Origin: Puffinus mauretanicus
Lineage: Eukaryota > Chordata > Aves > Procellariiformes > Procellariidae
Length of the DNA stretch: 64,000 nt
NCBI GenBank assembly: GCA_023333565.1
Contig: JAJKFH010002906.1
Coordinates: 3,116,501-3,180,500, forward strand
Direction: 5' to 3'
Shown: positions 12,041 through 24,331 of the stretch, piece after piece
Numbering within the stretch: position 1 is the stretch's first letter
Layout: every line of letters starts with the position of its first letter
Notes under the pieces: model-generated
Told to the model about the DNA's origin: nothing
Database searches by the model: none
The model's input: the letters and a program-made list of their open reading frames with translations, nothing else
Program-made: the position numbers and the translations under genes

Positions 12041-12218
12041 TTAATCTTCCACAAGTCAAGTCTGTTTTACCAGTGACAGTAATTGGTGAGTGATCTCCCT
12101 GTCTTTATCTAGACCCATGAGCATTTTCATCTTATTTTCTCCCTTGTCCTATTGAAGAAGGGTGACAAGAGAGCAGCTGGGTAGGTATCTGGCAGCTGGC
12201 TGAGGTCAACCCATTAAG

Positions 12219-15200
12219 CAGTTAAACTGAAAGAAAATGTAGGTTAAATATGAATTAATGTTTTGTATCTGGCTGTGGATAACCTCAAGAAGCAATTGTG
12301 ATAGCCCCATCACTTGAGATATTACCTCTAGAAAATGCACTCTATGGAACAAGACTGGATCAACTGATAGCAAGACTGATTAGAGAATTACTTGATCTTT
12401 TTCACATCTAATCTCAATGATTCATAAGGACTGCCATATTGGCTGTCTTTTGCTTTGCATTGGCACAGAGCACTGGGCATGCAATTGTGACAGAATATTC
12501 ACGGTACTATCTGTTACATGCACCCTAAACCAAGCAGTAAGTTTTTCATCTGCTGAAGTGAGAAGAAAATGGAGTTGTCACCTTGCAATAAATTAATTTC
12601 CAACACTACGGTTTCTTTCATGGAGGTTGCTGAGGTGTAGTTGTTACTGCTGCAGTGCTGTCAATGTTCATTAAATGTCCCAGTCTCATGTAGAGAATGA
12701 AATAAACAAAAGTGGAAGTTATCTAAAAGCAGAACCACTTGGATTTTTTTTCTTTTTATTGAACCTACCCAGTACATCCTGCCTTGATGAAGCCAAAATT
12801 TCTTTTTAAATCCCTTTGATTAAGGAAAAATAAAAGTTATAAAATAATTGTTCACAACACAAGAAAAACTTGTTAAAAAGTCTTTTTTCCCCCCAAATTC
12901 GAAGTATGCATACATGTGTACATATGCAATATTACTATAAAATACATTTTAATATATTAATATTATTTTATTTATTGTTTATCACTGCTGACTGGGGTCC
13001 AAACAATAACAATATTTAATATTTCAAGTTATAAAATTTTGTAAGTAAAAATAAGTCAAGACAACTTCTGCAGATACCAACATTTGAGTTTACACTTTAG
13101 ATCAGCTTGTGTCTGAGTTATGGTGGAACAGTTTGACTTTTGGGGTGTAAACATAAAGATTACCCATTGTCTCTGGTGGCTAATCTCCCCAGGTTCAACA
13201 TAATCAATAGGAAGAGAGAGGTTGTCCTGAGGGCAAAGCAGAATCTAAAACTAGATTTAGGATTCCTCTCCTGAGGATTATAAAATCCTCTTCTGAATTG
13301 CCTGTAGACATGCTTCTGTCTCTCCATCAGCTGTAGCAGGAGTCTTGGGAGATTAACCTCCCTGAGCTAAGGTTGGTTTTGTGAAGCACTGCTCTTCTCT
13401 GATTTGTTCAAGGCATCTCACCACGAACTGCAAGAATTCTGTTCATTTCTATGGCCTTTGGATCCAGACATTTCTCATCAAGAAAAGAAGGCACTCATCT
13501 GGAAACTAGGATGCTTCCATTTACCCAAGGTCACATTTATCCTAATATTTTAAAACTGAAAAACAGAATACAAAAGACATAATATGCTGTAGTGCACAGT
13601 ATTGCATTATGCACCTCTTGACATGTAAGTGAATAATGTTCAGAGGAAAAAGTAATTAAAAGTGAACAGAAATAAAGTTTCATTCTGAAATAAAATGCAT
13701 TTTTTCCCTAAGTGAAATTTTCCAAATGCATTTATAAATTTCTATTTCACAAGAAGTGCCAAATATTTGGTTTAATTTTTGAGAATTAAATGTTGAAAAT
13801 GGAATTTTTTTAAATGTTAAACCAGGAATCTCCCTTGAAACCAAATTAATCACATTTGGCTGTTTATAAGAAAAAAATGCTCTGCTGTAGTTGTCTAATT
13901 CTCCAGAAGACCCCTGCCTGATATCTGAGATTTAATGACTATGTCTATACTGCTAAGTATATGGTAACCATGGACTTAAATTTAGTTCTGGGGCTAAATG
14001 TGAACAGACTCACATCCACGCTGATTTAGAGTAACTCCACTAGAGTATAGAGGCATCCACCCTACACAGATAGCATGTGCCTGTCAGTATCTTCTCTCTG
14101 TGTGTGTTTGCCCTCTACAATTTTTATTTAATAACATGATATTTGGGGTATATGTAGCATGCCCAATTTCTACTGTGTCCTCCACGGGTCAGTTTGCCCA
14201 GAGAAGATTTATACAGGAAAAGATTATGGAAGAATGTTTGTTTATAAAAACCTGGAGATATGCATGGGGGAGAGCAGGGGAAATTGTGGTTGGTGTAAGG
14301 AGCCTAAGCTGGCTGAAGCTTTGATGTGCCATGGCCTTAGCCCTACTCCTGCAGCATTCATGAAACGAAAAGAACTTAGTTTCTGTAAAGCTAGGTTTTA
14401 TTATGACACAAACTGGTATGAGATATCTAATAACAAAAGTCCGATCTGTTAGATATGACAAATTAAAATATAAATTGCAAACAAATTTCCTCCCCCATCC
14501 TTGTCCTCGCAGGGCAGAATCTTTCCTTAAGGTTTATTTTTAATCCAGTTTCTGGCTTACAACAAAGTCTACAGAATGCCTAACCTTACTTCGTTTCTGT
14601 CACCCCTAAGTTTGGCTGCATGTCCACTCCCAGGTCTTCTTAACAGTATTCTGGTCCTTACTCCTGCTGGTGGTTAGCAAGATCTCCTGCTGTCCCTCCA
14701 CCTCCTCTGGGAAAAGACACTGTCCCCCTCTCAGAGTAGTCCTATGGATGCAGAATATGGAAGTCAAGAAAAGATAAACTGGCAACTTTCACCTTGGCTG
14801 CTCAGTCACATTGCTCTTGAAGAACAGGAAATACAGCGAATTTTGAGCAGGCAAATTAAGCAGTTATACAAACTGTCATCCAAGGATATGTAAAATTTTG
14901 TGTATACAAAAGCTTTGAAATGTTGCTTGAACATTGCCCCATGGGATGAAAAAGGATGTTGTACCTCACAGAAAGCAGTAAGGTCAGCCAGGCTGGGCTG
15001 AGCTGGGACAGTCAGGGTCATCACCAGAACTGGAGAGACAGCATATTACCTCACCAAAGGATGTGTGCATGTGTAAGGCAATTAGCAGGTGTGTTAATAA
15101 CTTAAGGATCTCAGTCTGGATGAAAGGAAGGGAGAACAGCAGTAAGGAGTGGAAATTTGCACCTGAAAGGAATACTAGAAAGATGCTAAAGAATAGAGTG

Positions 15201-16878
15201 AGCATAAAAATGTGCAACTTTTCCCAAAGTGGATTTTCTTCCATGAATGCAATCTCTAGATATAATGATTGCACAAACTTTTGTTCACACAATTGCATAC
15301 GTATCTGAATGTTTATCTGGGGTTGTTAAAAAGCCCACTGAGCTGTACAGATTGGAACTTTTGAGTTCAGACTGCTGTGGTCTGCTAAGAAGGATGGGCT
15401 GTTTTCATGATCTGATGAATGGGACTATGTAGGAAAACTTGACATTTAGTAAAATATTGTGAAGAGTAATTGAATGCAAAGGAAGCTTATAGCACATATC
15501 TAAGCATTATTTTTCATTCTTGAAAATGGACATTATAAAACATATCTTGCTTTTAAAAGTAGCTAAAATCCTATAAGAACACTGCTTATAAAAATACAGT
15601 AATTTTGCTTAATTGTTGTTAGCAAGTAAATGTAGAGTGATTATGAGGAAGCATTTTCAGCTACTTTAATCCTGGGCACACATCATTGGGAACCTACGTA
15701 TGTACCTTGTTTCGTAATAGCATACTCAGAACTTGTGGGCTATGCTTTTCCTGTAGTCCTGAAGATAATGTTAATCTTGCAGACTTGAGCACAGTGTGTC
15801 CAGCTATAGGCATTAGGAAGAAAGAGTTAATTTCAAATTACTCACATCTACTACCTCCTTCTAGAAACCTAATTCTGAAAAACCCATTTCAACACAAAAA
15901 CTGAATCCTTCTTTAGAAAACACAGCAAAAGAAAAAAATCTCTGAGGCAAAGGAAAATCTTTTTCTTTGCTGAAGTCAAATAATACTAGCTTGTGAATAA
16001 CTATTATTTCATACAAATTTTTGTCAGGATGTAAAAAAGGAAAGTGGTATCATTATAAGCAAAACCTGTGATAAATAATTGAATCTCACTGAGATATTCA
16101 TTTTAATAACATTTGTTCTGACTGCCCATGAAAAGCAAAATGACTTCCAATGAGCTAAGTCCTTTAAAACTTTCTTCAAGACCTGGCATATAATTCAAAC
16201 AGAATAAGTCCAGAATATTCTTTGATATTTAAAACTTATATAGCTAATTGTATCAGAAGTCGTCTTGAAGTCAAAATTAGCTCTAAGATGGTCTAGAGAA
16301 CAAAAGTGGATAATGCCTGTGCTTCTTCAAATTTGGTTATAAAACCAAACATTCCCTGCACATTTTAAAAATAATACCAGATTGGGAGCAAAACCCATAC
16401 ATTTAATCATCTTAGGAAATAGTATAGTTAGTATAAAAATATGTGCTAAAATCTCAACTCAACTAGTACATCATAATGCTAAAAGGGATCACTGTTTTCC
16501 TTTTATCTAAGGAAAATTATAATTTCACTTTTTTTTGAGAGTAAGGGAGGCATTCATATCATCAGTGCAATACGCATACAGAACTGTTCACTTCTCCAAA
16601 TAGTTTTTTCATTATAAACAGACTAAATAACAGAAACTTATTTAAGAAACATGATGAATAGTATTATAGTATCATCAGGCATTATCACTGATTGCATTCA
16701 TTTTATTAAGACATGCTTAGAAAAGAATAATACTTTAGAAACAGGTTTTTAACCTTGCCAGAAAACCTAAAGAAATAATGCTAGGATCCAAATATATAGA
16801 ACTATGCAAGCATAAAGTGTTTCATTTATCATTGTTATTAACAGGAGAAATAATGTCAGATCATTTACCAAACAGTGT
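12219..16878. other. AT-rich non-coding stretch
   Basis: No exon, RNA gene or clear transposon. Part of 14.1-14.8 kb is somewhat GC-richer, with overlapping open frames on both strands (up to 97 codons), but shows no family motif. Open frames near 15 kb (up to 104 codons) are likewise unrecognised. Confidence 0.5.
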
Positions 16879-16893
16879 CTAATTAATTAATTA
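16879..16893. repeat. TAATTAATTAATTAA run
   Basis: Overlapping TAATTA cores form a short palindromic run. TAATTA is the core recognised by many homeodomains, but in AT-rich DNA this is weak evidence of function. Confidence 0.3.
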
Positions 16894-19337
16894 ACTGATA
16901 TGAATATTTGTCACTGAAAGAAGTGTATCTGAGGGAAGTCATTGTTTAGTGTTACATTGGCTTATAGGTATGTGTTGGATTATTTGTAGATAGTCAAACT
17001 TGACAAGTCATGAAGAAAGGATATTTCAAGAAGTAGTCTTTTGAACATTTGATATACTGATGAAACAATACTGATAAAATAAGTTTGATGTTTCAATATC
17101 TACTTTGCTGAATGTGTTTCTACCCTGGTAAACAAGGCGCATATCAGCCTCATTTTCTCTGCTGTAGCATCCTGGTTTAATTAATTTTTTCTGTTGGTTC
17201 TCTTCAAGAAGATTATTACATTTCTCTGTCAACTGTTATTTTTTGAAAACACAATTAGACTTAAACCTTTCTGAGAGCATTTTATCAAATTTGATAGCTT
17301 AAATGAGAGACATTGTCCTTTGCAAATTCATATGTTTTCATTAGATTAAAAGGCCTCCCATTAGAACTTTTCATTTAAATTTATATGAGATTTCTGGTAT
17401 GTAATTCCATGCTTCGCAATATTTGATTTCTTCTGCAATATTATCCGAACACTGTTGCTTTTTTATTACATTTAGTGTTACATTTCCATCCTTTGGTGTT
17501 CTTATGCTGAAGGAGATGGTAATTAAAACTGCATAACTTTGGTGGATTTTTTTCACAGGAAAAGATATTTTTATGGGCGCGAGAAAAATAATCACTAATA
17601 GCTTCACTAAATCTTTAAATGCAGTTCTAATGAGATAAATTTCCTTACTGAATGGATGCTTGTTAGCATGATGAAATTTTTTTCTTTAACTTCTGCAAAT
17701 TAGAGTAATAATGTACAGAATAATACTATTAACCCTAACAGAAACAACAGTAGCAACTGTAATTTCATTTTTTTGGCATTTTGATCAAAGACAACAAAAG
17801 ATTCAGATTTGAATCTGAATGTATTAATAAAAGAATTGCTGCCTGGTGATCATAATGCTATTCTCTGTTGAGGTTGGCTAAGGGGGACACTCATGGTAAG
17901 GGCTTGCTACCCAGAGAAATCCACTTTTTGGCTAGGCAACGTCAATCTTGAAACACCATCTGTGTCTCTATTACATTGAGATTAAGCACCTTTGAGATTT
18001 TCTTTTAGCCTTAGCCTTGTGGTAGAAATGTTATTACAGTGGTTCTACCTGTTCTTTAAACTTGAAGTGAGGGAGTTGGTCATGCTCGCCCCACCGTGCT
18101 CTTGGGAGAGGTTAGGACTCTCTTCTGCAACAGATTGTTGAGTTCTGCCAAATGTTAAAATTCAATTCACTGATATACTGAAATACGGCCTTATGCTTTG
18201 AGGGCAAAATTGTCAGTCAGAAGTAACAAAATGTGAGCCCTTTAGAAATTCTCTGTATTTATTACTGAAAAGCAGACAGATGTTTAAGAAAGGTAAGTAT
18301 GGAGCCATAGGCCCACAATTTCAATAGATTCTTTCAAAAAATAAACTGCACCTTTCCCACTCCTGCAAATCCACAAGCATTTTCTCCCTATAATGACAAG
18401 ACAAGAGATAATCTTAAAAAATAAATAAGCAGGAGTCTGTTGCTTGAGCAGACTAGTTGCTTTGAGAAGCTGAAAATAGAGATGGGGTCTAACCCCTGGG
18501 AGTTGAACGTGGTCAGACATCATATTCCAGAACATAGGAAGGCAGTGATTTGCCACCGGAAATCCCTCTGATACCAGATCGTCAGCTATGAACTTTCTCG
18601 AATTAAGTACTTATGGCCAGCTCTTTCTCCTGGGAGGCAAGCAAAGACTTCCCTGACACCTATGGATATCCAATACAGCAGTCATTGGGACAGGGCTGAG
18701 CCTTATCTTCAAGTCCCAGTGGCATAGCTTAGAGCAGAAACATAAATCCAGGCTTCCTACAGCCCAGGAAAAAAAAACCCACAAAACAACAGTCTGGAGA
18801 GAATGAATAATTTCATTATTCCCTCTCCAAGTTATTATATCTTTTTAATAAATAATTGCATATGCAAAAAAAACCCCACCCAAAACCCAACCAAAACTAC
18901 CAAACTCAAAACCCACAATCCACCAAAGAACCTGGTTTCCTAGATCCCAGGTGAGAGTTTGAACCATCAAGCCAAAAATCAATAATTTCTTTTCTCTTTC
19001 TCCTTTTTGCCCAATTGATTAATTAGATTCAATAGACTATCAAACTGGTCCCCCAGGGGACTGATGAGAAGTCTTCCTGAGTATAGGGGAGACCCAGGGC
19101 TCTAAGCCACTCAGCAATACCAGTGTTTGGTCAAACACATGTGACAACTTATAGGTACCTACACAAGTATCTGTGTGACTGTATATCAGAAATGTAGGTA
19201 CCGTAGGGATATGAGGCACTTCCAACACAAGACAGTATCTGAGTGTGGAATATGAGGCTCAGCAACTTCTAGGTACTCTGTTTAGACACACGAAGTTCCA
19301 ATCAGACATTTAGATTTTTGTATGAACTTATCTCAGA
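16894..19337. other. AT-rich non-coding stretch
   Basis: Nothing recognised. An A/C-rich stretch at 18865-18920 (CCCCACCCAAAACCCAACC) is low-complexity. Open frames reach 90 codons only (18284-18556, minus) and look random. Confidence 0.5.
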
Positions 19338-19370
19338 GGGTTGGGATTTTCAAAAATATCTAAGTGGAAT
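19338..19370 (-). repeat. possible old amniote repeat relic
   Basis: GGGTTGGGATTTTCAAAAAT followed by ATCTAAGTGG resembles the reverse complement of the TTAGG...TGAAAATC pattern at 3259-3315. It is short and diverged. Confidence 0.25.
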
Positions 19371-21725
19371 AGAAACACAGGTTTAATTGGCTTTTAGTGG
19401 TACTTGTTCTCTGAAGTCACGTTTTGAAAACCTCATCTGATCAAATCAACCAACTGTCTGGAAAGGGAAAGACAGCCTCTCTTGCTCCTAAAGTACTTAT
19501 ATACCTTCCAAATGGGAAGCATACTCATTTCATACTTGGGCTACTGCTTTGTGCACCAGAATCAGTTTACAAATAGACTTAAGGGATCCATCCCCCTTCA
19601 GGATTCACTGAAGGTAGCTAATATGCTCAGTGACAGTGAGATGATTGTACTTGCCTGATACCTTTTCCATATAGATAATGACAGTGAAAAAAAAAAGTGT
19701 ATCTTGTCAGTACACTCTGGGGGTATGTTTTGCATGTGTGGCATAAATGATGGTACTAGCTGCAAGGTTTTGAAGAGACATAGACTATATCTAAAAACCA
19801 AAGCCAGTATTAAAGAGGCAGGATGTAGTGAGGAGTGGTAGCTGCTTAGTGGGACAACCTGACGACTTGAAATAACAAAATATGTCTGATAACAGCTAAC
19901 ATAGTCATTACAGTCCTGTATAGTAAAATCATTACTAATACTGGCTGTTCAGCTGCAGGTAAGGCTGAAATTTTCTGAATTTGTCATCTCTTCTCCGTTC
20001 CAAGTGAAATGTTTACAATAATACTGTTTCCTCTTCAAACCAACAGAAGGAAATTCTTGTCTCAAGGGTCTTTTTTTTCTCTCATGATTGTATTACTCCA
20101 GGATCCTTTTCAGAGCATTTCTTCCTTCCCTTAAACAAATTTTTACTGTTGTGCTTGCAGAGCAGAATCAGTTGCCAGGAAGTGAACTCTTTTATTGTCA
20201 TGATTGTGAACAATAACAGCACACAAATTGACCTCTCCTGTATCTTCTTGGCCACTGCCACATGAGTGGAGTCAAGGAGTAAAAGGACATGACATGAATT
20301 CTGTCTGCACTGAGTAGGACCAATGTCCTGTATGCTAACATGGCATCTTAGGTGAATGCTTGTGCCCCATAAAGCTGCAGTGCTCTCTTGTGTGTAAGTG
20401 GCAGGCGGTTCTGGTTTGTCTGAAAATGTATCTGCAAAGTGGTTTATTGTTCTGATTTTTTTTTTTATTTTTACCTACCCATCTCTCCTAAGGAAATGCT
20501 TATCAATTACTATCTGTTATTATCAAAACATATTTTCTATTTATATTTTGGCTTATTAAATTACCTCTGTTGTATCCGTTACTTCCAGTTAACTGAATTG
20601 ATTTACACCTATCTGTTATAATTGGCCTTGTGGAATCATATCACTGGTGAATTTGGAGCGTGTTGTTTAATTTGCATGAAGTTTTCCAGGTAAAAATTTA
20701 CTTAAAAATCAGCAGAATTTTTCCTTGGATTAAAATTCCTTGGATTTTCTAATTTCTCCATTTTCCTTTCTCATTCTTTTTCAGTGTCCCTCCAGCACCT
20801 CTGGATTTTTTTTTCTCATGTTTATTCTCTTTTTTGCAACATTTTGTCTTCTGCATTATTTTGTGGACTCCATGTCTCTTATCTCATATTCATCACATTC
20901 AGCTCATGAAGCAGACCTGGTATTTCAGTGTTCAACACATCAAAATACTTAGTTGCTTTGTTGCATCTGGTTTGCTTTTTGCACCTCACAGGACTAGCAG
21001 GTAAGAGGCAGCCCTACAGAAAGTGCCCATAAAATGCTCAAGAAATCAAAGTAATTTCAACATTTGAAACTGTAGAAAGTCAGATCGCTTTTTCTGTAGA
21101 ATAGAATCTTTGAAAGGACTGCATATTTATATATAATATATATAATCTGAGGACTGCATATTTACTGAAATCCAGTATCCAGGCCAACAGTTGCAGTATT
21201 TCTAGCTCTGGACAGTATTCCTTCAAATAGGAAATAACAAATATTTTGATAAACTTTGCAAATTCCATGTCACATACAAGAAGTGATTTTCCATTATCAG
21301 ATTCCCTGGAACTTCCTGGTGCCAACAGGGACTAAAACAAGAACGGGTCTGGAGACAGATAAATATACATATTCTTGAGATTGAACAGAAATGGAAACTT
21401 TTTTGGGGACTGTTCCATATATTGTCTAAACTGTATTAGCAGAAATAAAGAGAAGATGTTTTACAACTGTCACATGTTGTTTCTGGTTTGTGTCTGTGTG
21501 GCATTCTGCTCCTGGGCAAGTGAATGAGGCAGTCTTGCTGTGATGACCAGATGATTGGAAGCATAGTATGGTAGCAATTGGAGAATAGCACTCTCAGAAG
21601 CTAGAAAATGTCCAGAAAATGCTGTTTCAGAAACCAATAAGGTTTCTGAAAAACACACGGGAGAGTCTGGCATGACAAGTGATTACCCTGCTTGTCAAAT
21701 AATCAAAGGATTGAGATAGATTTAG
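19371..21725. other. AT-rich non-coding stretch
   Basis: It contains a short duplicated phrase GGACTGCATATTTA near 21118-21131 and 21152-21165, separated by a TATATAATATATATAATC tract. No gene was recognised. Confidence 0.5.
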
Positions 21726-21771
21726 AAGTGGGATTCAAATAGAGTTAGGCATTTAAGCTCTGAAAATCTAA
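21726..21771 (+). repeat. possible old amniote repeat relic
   Basis: AGAGTTAGGCATTTAAGCTC followed by TGAAAATCTA shares the TTAGG-N-TGAAAATC layout of the segment at 3259-3315. Confidence 0.28.
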
Positions 21772-22979
21772 TCTCTTGTCCCCACAAGCAAGCAAAATAC
21801 TCTAAGAAGTCGCCTATTGATCTAAGCAATTCTGAATTGTGTAGTTCTGCAGGCTTGTGCGTAAGGGCAAACCTCCTGTGCCATACACACTCCAAGAGAC
21901 TTTAACTTGATTTTAACAGTTTGTCTGTATCCCGACACGTATCTACCTATAGTGAAATGTTTGCAGAATTAGGACTCTGCCCAGCAGGAGTTCTGGGAGT
22001 GACTTTTGCACTGTCCAGGTGACTCAGGAGCATGGGCACTAGCGAGCTTCTAAGTCTCTTGACACTTCTGAAAATTCCTGCGTTGCAAATGCATTTTCTG
22101 GGACTCGAGTGTACTGATTTAGTTAGTTCTTCTGAAGTGCTAAAGCCTGTTTTCCAGTTTGCCTTTGCCCCAATTGCAACACACCCCAGTGTGGGCAGAG
22201 TGGAAAAGCAATCTGTTAGGGTTTGGGATAGAAGCACTCATACACACTCATTTTGTGTGCTCATCTTTTGATTTCTTCCTTAAAACCCTGCACGACTCAT
22301 GAGAATGTGTTTATAGCTGAATAGCCCTGAAATGTTATGTCGCTGATGCAGATTGACCTCCATAAATAGCATGTCCTCTATACCAAGATCCATTTTCTCC
22401 ACTCTCTACTGCTCCTTTGAGATGATTTTTACTGTTGTTTCTAGCTCTGGGGATTTTTCTTGAGAGCCTGTTTGCAGAACACATACCACACATACCTTTC
22501 AAGGCTCTCTGACTCTTATTACCGATATTACTTTTAAAAATGATTTAGTGAAGGCTACAGATGTGCTAAATGGTTTGGCAAAAAAGCATGGAATGTCTCT
22601 GAAGAGGGGCACCCACCTGCTGACTCGTGAGTCAGTGCTTCTTTGGTTTTACAGTGCTGAATGTAAAATAAATAGCAGATGATGAGAAATGTTGTACACT
22701 GCAATAAAACACAGAGAATGCACAGTTCATGACAGAAAAGTAAATCACTGCTGCACATTTTGTTACAAAATGTTCACTCTACTATTCTGTTTCTCAAAAG
22801 GGTTCAAGTGAAAATGCAAAAACCTCCTTTTGCAAAGTATTTTAATTTCAGATCACTCTTTCAATCCTGCAGTCTGCCTGTTTTCTCCCCCAGGAAGTAG
22901 CACCTTTTTTAAGTACTGAGTCACAAATGCCAAGTGCCTGACCTGAAGTATTTGGCTGCTATTAAGTTTCTTTAAAAAC
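21772..22979. other. AT-rich non-coding stretch
   Basis: Open frames on both strands around 21947-22271 overlap each other and show no motif. Nothing was recognised. Confidence 0.5.
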
Positions 22980-23006
22980 AAGAGAGAGAGGGAGAGAGAG
23001 AGAGAT
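22980..23006. repeat. GA dinucleotide microsatellite
   Basis: AG/GA repeats with a single GGG interruption, about 26 bp long. Confidence 0.85.
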
Positions 23007-23742
23007 TAAATATCAGCTTCATAAGCTGCTGTTTAGAAGGAAACTAGCTAAACAAAACACATTTGGCATAGACACAGTTCAGTGCCACAAACTACACTAA
23101 TGTGATGAGGTAAAGAAGGAAAAATAAAGGAGTGTTGTTTCATCTTCCCCTGGACTGTGGTTGTGCCCAATAGTGGGTTTCTTAATGTTTCCATTACATC
23201 CCCCTATTTTTAGAAGTTAATAGCTCGGCTATAACAATTTGCTTCAGGCTGAAGCTTGGCATACAAGGTCTCAGTCAGGGAGCACATTTAGTGAAATAGA
23301 AGATTACCCATTTTAGAGCCATATTTTTTTTTTCTGTCATACAATCTAAAAATATTCTCCATTTCAGAAATTACATTTGGCATCTGATTTATCTATAATG
23401 TGATCCGATATCTTTTCTCACTGCATTTGACCAATGAAAAACCCCATCAGAGAAAAAAAAAATGGGTTTTTTTGGTTTGTTTTTGTGTATCCATATGAGA
23501 TTGGTGGCCACTCTATTCACCTTTTTCAGGGTTTAAAACAATCTGTAGCTATTTGAAATCCAAGAAGATATAAGCGAGGTAGATTATATGACATCCGTCT
23601 ACTGTTTAAGTTTTTTACTTTGGTGTAAACCATTGCAGCAGAAAAGATATAGGACTAGATGAACAGTGAGTCTAATCTAATATTGCAGTTCTTATTTTTA
23701 TCTGTTTCTTACACTCTGATTGCTTAGGTATTTCTGCAACAC
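23007..23742. other. AT-rich non-coding stretch
   Basis: Nothing was recognised. The last five bases (23738-23742, AACAC) are the probable left target duplication of the LTR that follows. Confidence 0.5.
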
Positions 23743-24006
23743 TGTGCTGGTTTTGTCTGGGGTAGAATTAATTTTCTTCATAGTAGCTAGTATGGGGCTA
23801 TGTTTTGGATTTGTGCTGAAAAGAGTGTTGATAACACAGGGATGTTTTTGTCATTGCTGAGCAGTGCTTACACAGAGCCAAGGCCTTTTCTGCTTCTCAC
23901 ACCACCCCACCAGAGAGGAGAATGGGGGTGCACAAGAAGTCAGCTGGGACAGCTGACTCCAGCTCACCAAAGAGATATTCTATACCATATGAAGTCATGC
24001 TCAGCA

Positions 24007-24012
24007 TATAAA
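24007..24012 (+). promoter_or_regulatory. TATA box of the solo LTR
   Basis: TATAAA lies in GCATATAAAGCTGGGGG, at the expected U3 position in this LTR type. Confidence 0.65.
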
Positions 24013-24194
24013 GCTGGGGGAAGAAGAAGGAAGGGGGGGCATGTTCGGAGTGATGGCATTTGTCTTCCCAAGTCACCGTTATGCGTGATGGAGCCCTGCT
24101 TTCCTGGAGATGGCTGAACACCTGCCTGCCAATGGGAAGTAGTGAATGAATTCCTTGTTTTGCTTTGCTCGCATGTGTGGCTTTTGCTTTACCT

Positions 24195-24200
24195 ATTAAA
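24195..24200 (+). promoter_or_regulatory. ATTAAA polyadenylation signal of the solo LTR
   Basis: ATTAAA lies in CCTATTAAACTGTCTTTATC, about 185 bp downstream of the TATA box and followed by the U5-like segment. Confidence 0.55.
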
Positions 24201-24264
24201 CTGTCTTTATCTCAACCCACAAGTTTTCTCGCTTTTACTCTTCCAATTTCTCCCCCATCCCACC

Positions 24265-24275
24265 GGGGGGGGGGG
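24265..24275 (+). repeat. eleven-G homopolymer inside the LTR
   Basis: A run of eleven guanines follows CCCCCATCCCACC. It is length-unstable and error-prone in sequencing, so the exact count may be unreliable. Confidence 0.8.
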
Positions 24276-24331
24276 AGTGTGAGTGAGCGGCCACGTGGTG
24301 CTTAGTTGCTGGCTGGGGTTAAACCATGACA

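Larger units (their letters stand above)
11340..12218 (+). mobile_element. LTR of an avian ERVL-like endogenous retrovirus
   Basis: This long GC-rich unit stands out from AT-rich flanks. The 3' half has the layout I know from bird ERVL-type LTRs: repeated CTGCAGCCCATGGAG blocks, a CCCCATTCCCC stretch, AATAAA at 12035-12040, then CAAGTC.AGTCTGTTTTACC, AATTGGTGAGTGATCTCCCTGTC, and a terminus GGTCAACCCA near 12210. Orientation is given by AATAAA and by this order. Homology to a second copy at 52205-52700 on the opposite strand covers 11398-11763 and 12112 to the end. The 5' limit (about 11340-11395) is uncertain because the two copies stop matching at about 11398. No gag, pol or env was seen, so it is probably solo. 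The open frames on both strands here are shadows. Confidence 0.75.
23743..24331 (+). mobile_element. solo LTR of an avian endogenous retrovirus
   Basis: This is a 589-bp unit starting TGTGCTGGTTTTGTCTGGGG and ending GGGGTTAAACCATGACA, so it has TG...CA ends. Its internal order matches a common bird LTR type: AGAATTAATTTTCTTCATAG, GTTGATAACACA, TATAAA at 24007-24012, CCTATTAAACTGTCTTTATC, CTCAACCCACAAGTTTTCTC, a C-rich segment CCCCCATCCCACC followed by eleven Gs, GAGTGAGCGGCCACGTGGTG, then CTTAGTTGCTGGCTGGGG. Flanks AACAC (23738-23742) and AATAC (24332-24336) agree at four of five bases, as expected of a diverged 5-bp target duplication. That length fits ERVL-type or some ERV1 integrations. 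No internal retroviral sequence adjoins it, so it is a solo LTR left by LTR-LTR recombination. The 105-codon open frame inside is a shadow. Confidence 0.85.

Noticed and set aside
11344..12054. 236-codon minus-strand open frame
   Set aside because: It is antisense to the plus-strand LTR at 11.3-12.2 kb. GC-rich composition keeps several frames open; no known protein is encoded.
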